A stretch of 64,000 nucleotides of DNA from Rhipidocladum racemiflorum (taxonomy: Eukaryota; Streptophyta; Magnoliopsida; Poales; Poaceae): assembly GCA_036346355.1 (NCBI GenBank), contig CM070580.1:21629374-21693373 (forward strand). The letters run 5' to 3'. Positions within the stretch are counted from its first letter, which is position 1; each line of letters opens with the position of its first letter. Below the pieces are notes generated by a model. That model was given only the letters and a program-made list of their open reading frames with translations. It did no database searches and was not told the DNA's origin. The translations under genes were made by a program, and so were the position numbers. Below, one piece after another: positions 56,105-64,000 of this stretch.

Positions 56105-57196
56105 TCATCTTGTGCGAACCGAAGCTGTCACCACCTTCGGTTTCAGTGGCCTATCACCCGATCCATCAGAGTTGGAAATGCCACACACAATCTCGTCACT
56201 GCTCTGCAATATGAAGGCATTCGTCCTGTGAGACGGAGCATGATCGTCGTCCGACTCTGAACTGTCATCCATGCCGTCCTGGCACGACGTTCCCTGGTCG
56301 AGCTCCCGACGGTGTGGAACGTTCCTTTTGCCGTCCTCGATCGCTTCTGGGAGCTCGGAGAAGTCCATCAGGATATTGCTCTCGGCGGCTATCTCTTTGG
56401 CCACCTTCTTCTTCATCTCCATGTTTGTTGCGTCGCCGGACAACTTCCACACCAGCTGCAACGGCAACACAAACCAACCCTGTAAACTCCAGCTACCCCT
56501 CTTCCCAATTCCAAACCAACGAGTCGTTCCGGAAATGAATAAGGCCCGGTTCTAATTACCATGGTATCGACAATGCCGGTGCCCTCCCTGGCCGCGGCAG
56601 TAAAGTCGCTGCCGAACTTGTCCGCGAGGATGGTGCGTGCGAACAGCAGCTCTGGCAGGTTGCCGCACCACCCTGCGGCAAACATGAGCCCGGCGGCCGC
56701 CTCCCTTGTCCCCTCGTCGCATTCCCTGCACACCAAACAGAGCAGTCATGCAGCCGTAAAGGAGACGAGAAACATTGAGCCAAAGACGAGAGCAAGAGCA
56801 GGTCGGGTGTGAAGAAGAGACACACTGGGGCTTGTCTAACTGCGCAGCCTGCTCGATGAGGCGCTTGCAGTAGAGCTCAATGATGTCGAACGCCTCCAGC
56901 ATGTTCTCCTCCTGTATGACCTGCTCTGCCTGCGCGGAGGAAGACGCTATCATTAGCACGCCTGCATCGCAGAACGTGGCGTCTCATTCCATGTGCGCTC
57001 AGAGATCACTGGTACGTGCGCGGCGGAGGGCGCGGTCGAGGTGGCCGAGGGCGAGGAGCTGGCCGACATCACCGCAGGCGATGGACCTGCGAGCGACGCG
57101 TGGCCGGCGGGCAACGGCGAGGCGCGAGACGGCGAGCCGGAGCAGGGACTTGAGCCTGGCGGTCTTCTTGGTGGTCTTCCTGCGGATGAATCCCAT
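56105..57196 (-). CDS. IST1-like protein, short paralog (265 aa)
   Basis: IST1-family proteins bind ESCRT-III and regulate the AAA ATPase Vps4/SKD1 during multivesicular body sorting. Exons in transcript order: 57196-57020, 56929-56826, 56725-56560, 56455-56105, giving 798 nt. The IST1 domain fills about aa 5-185: KTARLKSLLRLAVSRLAV, RSIACGDVGQLLALGHLDRA, EENMLEAFDIIELYCKRLIE, GLMFAAGWCGNLPELLFA, ILADKFGSDFTAAAREG, KKKVAKEIAAESNILMDF. The tail of about 75 aa is acidic and serine-rich, much shorter than in the neighbouring paralog. The first intron appears to use a GC donor (CGC|gcacgt); exon 1 then equals the paralog's first exon exactly in length (177 nt). The other introns are GT-AG. Confidence 0.9.
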
Positions 57197-58792
57197 GGCT
57201 GGTCGATTCTTGGCGGCGTTCGGACGGTGTTACTGAGGCGTTGGCCTCGTTGCTCTGTTATATTAACGCCGATCTTAGCTGTATTGCCGGTCCTTTGCGT
57301 GGAGGAGAGGAAGGAGGAGGAGGGGAAGGTGAAGTTGCTTGTGGACTGACGGGGAAGTCTAGATTGGAGGGACAAAGTTTTTGTAGGGCCACCACGATTC
57401 TGTTTGGGTAGTCTAATTTTAGTGTCTCTTCTGTAGTTCGGTTTGCAACGAACTTCTTTTGCATTTGGAGGGGCAGGGCAGCACGTGCGGCATGCCTAGA
57501 GAAAGAAAATATGCAGAACGTGCACAATGTTTCTGGATAAAGCAAGCAAAACATGCAAGAGAGTTATCAGAGAGAGAGAGAGAGAGAGCAAATGGATCAT
57601 GCGATAGAGGGGGGAAAAACATGGCAAAGTTGTCTCTCTTGTTTTCGCGAGTAAAGGCAAAGGGTTAATACGAATATACGATACTAGTACTGCGAAGCAC
57701 ATCTACAAAAAGAGCCGTACTTCTGTATTTTTCTTTTCCATATAAATTGCAAAAATCTTAAAACAACTGAATAGGCAAGTAATCACTATCTACTTTTCAA
57801 TTATGTTTTAATATTTATACAACTTTTTTTTAAAAAAATAATCATAGAAGCACCTTTAAAAAAAATACTACCAAGCAAGATGAAGAGGAAGGAGCAGAAG
57901 TTGTGCTTTAAAGATAGAAGGTAACACTGGCACATATCAAGGTATGTTTCTTTTGTCTAAGGAGTGTGGTCTTTGTACGAACGCTCGTTTGGATTTTCAG
58001 TTGGGAGTTAGTAGCAATCCTAGCATGCAGTACGTAAAGAGTAGAGTAGAAAGTAAAGTTTTGATATAAAAGAGTAGAGTAGAAAGTAAAGTTTTGATAT
58101 AAAAGCATATTTGCCCCGTGCTGTCGTTCTGGGTGCTGATCTCGTTGGCCGCTCTGCAACGCTTAAAACTCGGCGGCTGGAGCGATAGCTAGCTAACGAC
58201 GGGCAGCCGAAGGAGCAAGTCGCGGCCTCGCGGGCAGCGGCAGTACCATATGGTTAGTCTGATGGTGCTCGCGGAAAATAAAAAAGAAAGAGGCTGCAGA
58301 AAGAAGAACGTGCAGAGTGGTACAGTTCACCAGGGAACAGGGATCGGCATGGTGGGCAGCTTGGACCGTTAGTCGCGGTGGCCTCTACTGGTGGGACGCG
58401 TAGCAGCAATGGGCGGCTAGCGATGGCGTCCGTTTTGAGCTCTGGACAAGTGCGTCCCTCGTGATGAACCAGCCGAGTTGTTGTGCTGTGCATCGGAAGA
58501 GAAACAGATTGCGTACTGCACCCAGGTAACCCGTCTCCACGGACGGAACACGCCTACGAGAATCCTCCCATTTTACAGAAAATAATTGGCACTCCTTCAC
58601 ATCTGATATCTCAATGCTACTAACCCTGTACAAAAATATCAGCACCCATCACGTTCTCCATTGCATACACACCCCCTTCCGTTCTCGCGAATCCGTTTAA
58701 TTATACACGCCTGATTTCCCAGAAGCAGAGAAATCTCCATGGGTTCCGCATCAAATCACTGTGCGTGAACCGACGAACCAACTGCAGAGCTC
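57197..58792. other. Region between the two IST1-like genes
   Basis: It holds the promoter and leader of the short IST1-like gene near 57200. There is an (AG)n microsatellite at 57569-57588, a diverged inverted-repeat MITE at about 57710-57870 related to 6660-6802, and a 33-bp tandem duplication at 58041-58073/58074-58106. The 3' untranslated region of the long IST1-like gene should lie at the right end. No other gene is recognised. Confidence 0.6.
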
Positions 58793-60927
58793 TCATCTCC
58801 TCGTGCGCGCCGAGACGGCTCTCCTCTCCGGGTTCAGCGCCCCGCGTCCCGGTCCGTCGGAGCCGGGCGCGCCGCCGTAGACCCTCTCCTGGAGCACACG
58901 CGCGTCGGTGCCGATCCTGCGCACCTCCTCGTGCCGCGCGATGTGCTCGTTGCTGCGCTCCAGCGCGGACACGATCCTCGCGTACGGCCGGTGGGAGCAG
59001 GCCGAGCTCTCGTACGCGCCGCCGTCCTGGTGCTGCGGCCGCCTGCCGTCGACCTCCTCCTCCAGCCGGGCCGCTTCGCCGTTGCTGTCTCTGGGGGCCG
59101 TTGGGTTCCTCCTGTACGGCGGGTTTTTGTACAGGCCGCGCTGGTCCAGGGCCTCGTGGAGCGCATTGCCACCGGCGAGTTCCGAGGCGTGCCTCCTGTG
59201 CGGCGGGCGCCCGTTTTGCGAGTCGTCCTGGAACGGCCTTGGGTCTGCGCCGACCTTGCCGGCGTCACCGCGCCATGCACCGTGCGTGCTACCGCCGCCG
59301 CCCATCGTGGAGGCCGTCCTCCTGTAGGGAGGCCGGCGCATCTGCGGAGTCCAGATGACGTCCTCCGCCACCTCGTCCTCTTCCTTGTCGCTCTGGTCGA
59401 ATACAATGCCCTTCCCCTTCTGCGCCGCGTCCGACCCTACCGAGGACACCGTGCTCATGTCGCTCCACGACGGCGACGGAGGCTTCAGGGGCTTCCATGA
59501 CGGGCTAGTCTCCTGCTCAGCTGCTGCCGAATTCTGCGCGGGATGTACCTTATCGTAGCCACCGCCTCTCGATCCCTTCCCCTGGGACTCCGACCGAGAA
59601 AGCTCCACGGCCGCCCGAGCGGCCATCGCGGCGAACGACGCCGACTCGAAGGCCGCCTCCGCCGCCATCCTGGCGTCTAGGTACCTCGTCGATTCTCTCA
59701 GCACCTTCTCCTCTACGCCCCGCTGAGCAAAGCTCAGGGGTTTCACGTTATCCTCGACAAACCTCTGCTTCCCCTGCACCTGTCAGACGTTGAATTTCTC
59801 GACATTAGATTTCAAAATAAATCCAGAAGATCTTGTACTAGCACTACAAGATTATGGCACTGACCTCGTAACGTTCCGTCTTGACCTCACTCTGCTCGAC
59901 AAATTCTTCGGCCGGCACGTTCTTGGCTTGCTCACTCTGTTTGCCCTGCATTTGCACAATGCAGCCATATCACGATTAATGATTCTACTGATTCATCAGA
60001 GAAACGGATGAAAAATCCCATAGACAAGGACGACGCTGCAAACAACCTGACGAGTCTCTCTCGGGTTCTCGGGAAAGTCCAGCAAGATGTCGTTCTCCGC
60101 GGCGATCTCCTTCGCCAACCTCCTCGTCTGCTCCGTGCTCGCCCTCTCGCCGGACAACTTCCGTACCAACTGCAACGGCGGCGCAACCAACCATCTTGAA
60201 TTCCAACCCGCGCATGTGAAGCAGTAGGTGGGTTTAGTTGGAGGAATCCAACCTACCGTGGGATCGACGACGCCGTGGATGCCCTCCTTGGCCGCCCTGG
60301 AGAAGTCGCGGCCAAACTTGTCCGCCAGGATGACACACGCGTCCACCAGCTCTGGCAGCTCACCGCTCCGCGCCGACGCGAACATGAGCCCCGCCACCGC
60401 CTCCTTGACCTCCTCGCTGCACTCTCTGGATATCATCAAAGGATCAGATATAAATATTTCCTTGTTGCACGGGGAAAAAGCGAAGAAACATTGAATCAAT
60501 CAAGAAGCCATGAACACGAATACGAAGAGAGTCCGTGTGTGTCTACATACTTGGGCTTTTCTATCTGCGCAGCCTGCCCAATGAGGATTTTGCAGTAGAG
60601 CTCTATGATGTCGAGCACCTCCAGCATGCTGTCCTCGTGTTTGACCTGCTCTGCCTGCGCAAAAACACACGCTATCACATGTTACTACACTGGTACGGAA
60701 GGACACAGTGTGTATGTTTCTGCGTGGTGGGTGGCCGGGCGAGCACATACGCGGAGGAGAGCGCGGTCGAGGTGGCCAATGGCGAGGAGCTGCCCGACAT
60801 CGCCGAGGGCAATGGACCGGCGGCCGATGCTGGGCCGGCGGACGACGGCGAGGCGGGCAACGGCGAGCTTGATCAGGGACTTGAGCTTGGCGGTCTGCTT
60901 GGAGGTGTTCTTGCCGAAGAAGCCCAT
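58793..60927 (-). CDS. IST1-like protein, long paralog (546 aa)
   Basis: Same ESCRT-linked family as its downstream neighbour. Exons in transcript order: 60927-60751, 60654-60551, 60425-60257, 60169-60047, 59945-59865, 59779-58793, giving 1,641 nt with GT-AG introns. The IST1 domain covers about aa 5-180: KQTAKLKSLIKLAVARLAVV, RSIALGDVGQLLAIGHLDRA, DSMLEVLDIIELYCKILIG, GLMFASARSGELPELVDA, LADKFGRDFSRAAKEG, RRLAKEIAAENDILLDFPEN. The 355-aa tail, mostly one exon, is charged and probably disordered. It has an Ala-rich helix (DARMAAEAAFESASFAAMAA) and repeated PPYRR/PPHRR motifs. Exons 1 and 2 match the paralog's in length (177, 104 nt), showing a tandem duplication. The start ATG (MGFFGKN) is the family's usual MGF.. 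start. Confidence 0.92.
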
Positions 60928-61830
60928 GGCTAGCTGCTCGCCTGCGACGGTGGTGCTGGATCCGTGGCGCGGGTGGATGGGGGTGACGATGGCTCGTCTC
61001 TTTCTTTCCCCCCTCCTTATGTTGTTGTCTGGAACAGGGAGGGATTGGTACCATGTGGCGAGGAGGAGAGGAAGAAGGAGGCGGGTGGCCGATGTTGCTT
61101 GTGGACTACGGAGTCTGCACTGGAGGGGAAAACATGGAATAATTGATTATTTGTCGTAAAATTGACGTGTATTTGATGACTTATTATATCATGTCTCATT
61201 GATATTTAAGCCTAAAAGCTAGTATATATCAATGAAACGTAGCGTGGAAAATTATCAAATGCATATCAATTTTTTAGTAAATAATCAAATCTCCTAGAAA
61301 ACATTGTGCTATGCAGCTGCTGCTACCGTCCAAGTTTCACGCCCGCTCCGGCTCAGTTCAGACCAATTGCATCTCTTGACCGTGTGTTCCTAAAAACTGA
61401 TACAAAATTACTACACACCGGTATAGCGTTACTTACCGATTCGACGGTATAGTATCTAACCGTTGATATCGTTGTCATCGAACGACTCTTGTAGCTCTCG
61501 GACGTACTCTTCTTGCTGTCTCTCGATCCCACGCTTCCATCCCGGCCCCATCGCATTCCCCATTCCCCATTATATTGCAACAATCAACGTGCGTGCTCGC
61601 TTGGATGCCAGGCGGGCGGCGGAGGAACTGAGGCGATGTCGTGCTCGTAACCAAAGGAGGAGCCAGTGCAACGAAATCACTGCCGGGAGAGGCAACACGG
61701 CTTCACGTACGACGGGTTCGCAGCTAATCCCCAGAAGTAGAGATGGCGCAGCCGGAGGAGCAACTGTGATGCGGTCTCGGGCTCTCGGCCGAAGGAGGAT
61801 GCCGAGTAGTTTTGCGGAAAAGGTGGCGGC
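60928..61830. other. Upstream region of the long IST1-like gene
   Basis: It contains the likely promoter and leader of the minus-strand gene just above 60927. The GC-rich stretch at 61580-61830 has open frames on the plus strand but nothing recognisable. No RNA gene is seen. Confidence 0.5.
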
Positions 61831-64000
61831 TGAAACAACCCTAAAATTTCAAATTTGGATTCAAAGCTTGGAGTTCATTTTTGCTTTTGGAATTTGAAAA
61901 TCGGATTTGAATTCGTTACCTCCTTTTGGGCCAAATCTTCCTTTGCGTTTGGGCCGTTCGGCCTGCTTGTCTTCGGCCCATGCGCCACCAGCCAGCTGGC
62001 TCCGGCCGCCGCGCCCGTGGTCGCCGCGCCGGCCCGCCTCCGATCAGCGTGTTGCGCGCGCCACCGCCGCTCTGCGCATGGTCGCCACGCGCGCGATCGC
62101 TCGATCCTCGGTCGTCGACGTCTTCGCCATCACCACCGCCCCGCCGCCGCAACGCCGCCCGCGCTTGGCTATAAAAGCCGGCCTCCACTCCGTTCCAACT
62201 TGCACCGCTCCACCCTCTTCCTGGTGAGCTCCCACCCCTCCTCACTGCCTTCCCGGCCGGCCGTGCCACGCACGCCACCGCCATCACACTGGCTTTTTCC
62301 CTAGTAAAACCTAGCCCCCCGCCCCCTGCATCGCTCGGCGGGGCCGAGGCCCAGCTCCCCCCCCTCCCCCCCCCCCACCTTTCCCCTTCGCATTGGGCCG
62401 GCCCGCTAAGCGCGGCCTCGCCACGCGCCGCCCGGCCACCAGGCTGATCGGGCCGTTTGGCCCATTCCGAAGACTCCGAAAATACCCAGAAAATTGCCAA
62501 AAAAAAAAATTATTTATTAATTTCAAAATTCGTTTTAAACTCCAAAAATACCCAGAAAATTCCCAAAAAAATTCGTAAATCCCAGAGACACACCAACTAC
62601 ATATTCCGAACCGTTTCGATCCACTGAGCTCAAAAATACCCTCTGCTCTGCAGCCCAAGACTCCGAAAATTCCTAAAATGCCCAAATCACCCTCCGTTCT
62701 CTCCCGGCCCGGTTTTCGGTTTCCGTTTTTATTTTCAGTTGTTGTTTTTCGTTTATTTATGTTTATTCGCCTCTTTCGCGCTAGATTCGACTGTAGAGCC
62801 ACCGCAAGAGCAGGAGCAGTACCCGGAGCAGGATCTGGACCAGACGGACGCCGAAAATAACTACTTCCTCTACGACTCAGCCGACCCAGCCGCCGAGCAA
62901 GGCAAGCCGTACACCATTGATCATGTTAAACCCAATCATGCTATATTATAAATTGTACTTATTTTTCTACCGCATTATTTTGTGAAATATTGAAAACAGT
63001 TATTTTAGAATGACATGATACCTAAATAATGCCAAATTGCTCATGGAACTTCCTTGAAAAATATTGAACCGTATTAAATCCTTTGTAACCCTAGATGATA
63101 ATTTATGCCATGTTAAGTTGGCGCTATTAATCTTGTTAGTTAGTTCAAATGCTTTTTAAATGGAAATAAAATGATGTCGAGCCGCTGGCTCGAATATGTG
63201 TAAAAGTGCTACAGTCTGGGGGGCAGTATTGGGCTATCCATGGGGTGGAGTTAAGTTCGATCCCCGGCTGATGATTAATATCATGGTTGGAATGGTGGTT
63301 GGTACAGTTGGTACCAGATGAGCTTGTGGATGCTTTTAAGACTTAATCTGTGGTAAAATAAGGATGGAAACCCCTTGAGCAAAGTAAATAACTTAAGTTT
63401 TCGTTCAACCGCAAGTCGGATTGGTCAGTAGGTCTGCCTCCGACATAGCTCAGTAAATTAGTCATTTCCTAAAAAACTAAAAAAATTGGTGGACTATTCT
63501 CTGAGGAGAATAGGGATCGGCCTCCCTGGCAGGAGAGTATACCGAACGGGTGGAACGGAAATGGACCGTAGTGTCATTTGCTGGTTCTCACAACGGTATG
63601 TGCTAGCTGGAACATTTTGGGTTCCAAAGTAGCGTTAAGGTCTATCGGTAAATAACTAATTCCAGAAATGATTTAACGAAATGCTGTGATAATCTCGGCC
63701 TAGCCACATGCATTTAAGTTGCATGTTAATTCGTACGTTGGCATTAACGATCGTAGATATCTTATGGGTAAAGCTGAGCACCTCTGCAAAGTTAATCAAA
63801 TGGTAATCGATTACGCCGTACTTCCAGTTAATGAAGTTAAGTTTGAACTGGGGTGATTACCTGTAACCTAGCTCAAGTAAATGTTTGGGATTTTGGAATA
63901 ATGTGGTTAATGTTGTTTAACATGGAAACTCCCCCTTATTTCTTAAATATTGGTTTGTGCTTCAAATGAAAAATGAGTTAGAAAATAAAACTGCATCCCG
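61831..64000 (+). mobile_element. Probable long LTR of a large gypsy-type element (runs off the window)
   Basis: The sequence from tgaaacaaccctaaaatttc onward has the look of long grass gypsy LTRs: a GC-rich stretch, a TATA box (tataaaag, 62170-62177) followed by a C-rich leader, a small frame rich in E/Q (EPPQEQEQYPEQDLDQTD near 62800), then a long AT-richer part with agccgctggctcgaa and tcggattggtcagtaggtctg. No gag-pol is reached before the window ends. The second LTR and target duplication are therefore not seen, and the boundary at 61831 is inferred. Confidence 0.5.

Noticed and set aside
58765..59500. Long plus-strand frames opposite the last exon of the long IST1-like gene
   Set aside because: The minus-strand exon is in phase with five upstream exons and has family-typical features; the plus frames are GC shadows.
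61855..62304. Plus-strand frame of 149 codons in the GC-rich block
   Set aside because: Its composition is proline/arginine/alanine-rich and it lies inside the presumed LTR leader region; no family is recognised.

Overview
The window is nuclear DNA from a grass, most likely rice or a close relative. The evidence is multi-exon genes with GT-AG introns, GC-rich first exons, Stowaway MITEs, hAT and Tat-lineage Ty3/gypsy elements typical of grasses, and copia-type elements primed by initiator tRNA-Met. The species is inferred from general knowledge; no database was searched.

Five host genes are supported. (1) A minus-strand gene at 1.76-18.16 kb (untranslated first exon near 20 kb) encodes a REN1/PHGAP-type Rho GTPase-activating protein: PH domain, RhoGAP domain, acidic linker, coiled coil. 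I resolved 23 coding exons totalling 2,721 nt (906 aa). Its introns carry a small LTR element, a hAT element and two MITEs. (2) A five-exon minus-strand gene at 44.55-47.36 kb encodes a 187-aa conserved plant protein of unknown function. (3) It is divergent, across 320 bp, from the single-exon ISD11 (LYRM4) gene at 47.68-47.95 kb, which acts in mitochondrial Fe-S cluster assembly. (4, 5) Two tandem minus-strand IST1-like (ESCRT-III associated) genes lie at 56.1-57.2 and 58.8-60.9 kb.

Mobile DNA fills most of the rest. 0.2-1.0 kb: LINE tail and copia integrase scrap. 3.97-5.53 kb: a TRIM-like LTR element in a RhoGAP intron that carries a chimera of NOP56 and ribosomal protein S16 fragments. 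20.66-32.09 kb: a complete-length, coding-dead Tat-lineage Ty3/gypsy element (TSD gtaaa) with an antisense plant-mobile-domain gene and a striking dispersed hexamer, GCCGAT. 33.36-42.10 kb: a tandem chain of a gag-only copia element, six LTRs and five internal regions, with a second small LTR type embedded inside. 42.1-42.7 kb: an apparent orphan heat-shock promoter with a short coding start, cut off by the chain. 42.9-44.0 kb: three MITEs. 49.5-54.6 kb: a degenerate autonomous hAT element with a shorter relative of the same family inserted in its transposase gene. 54.8-55.8 kb: another non-autonomous hAT element. From 61.83 kb to the window end: what looks like a long LTR that runs out of the window.

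The main items for a second look are the NOP56-RPS16 chimera in the TRIM element, the GCCGAT motif in the Tat element, the tandem gag-only LTR chain with its embedded second LTR and repeated PBS, and the heat-shock promoter abutting that chain.
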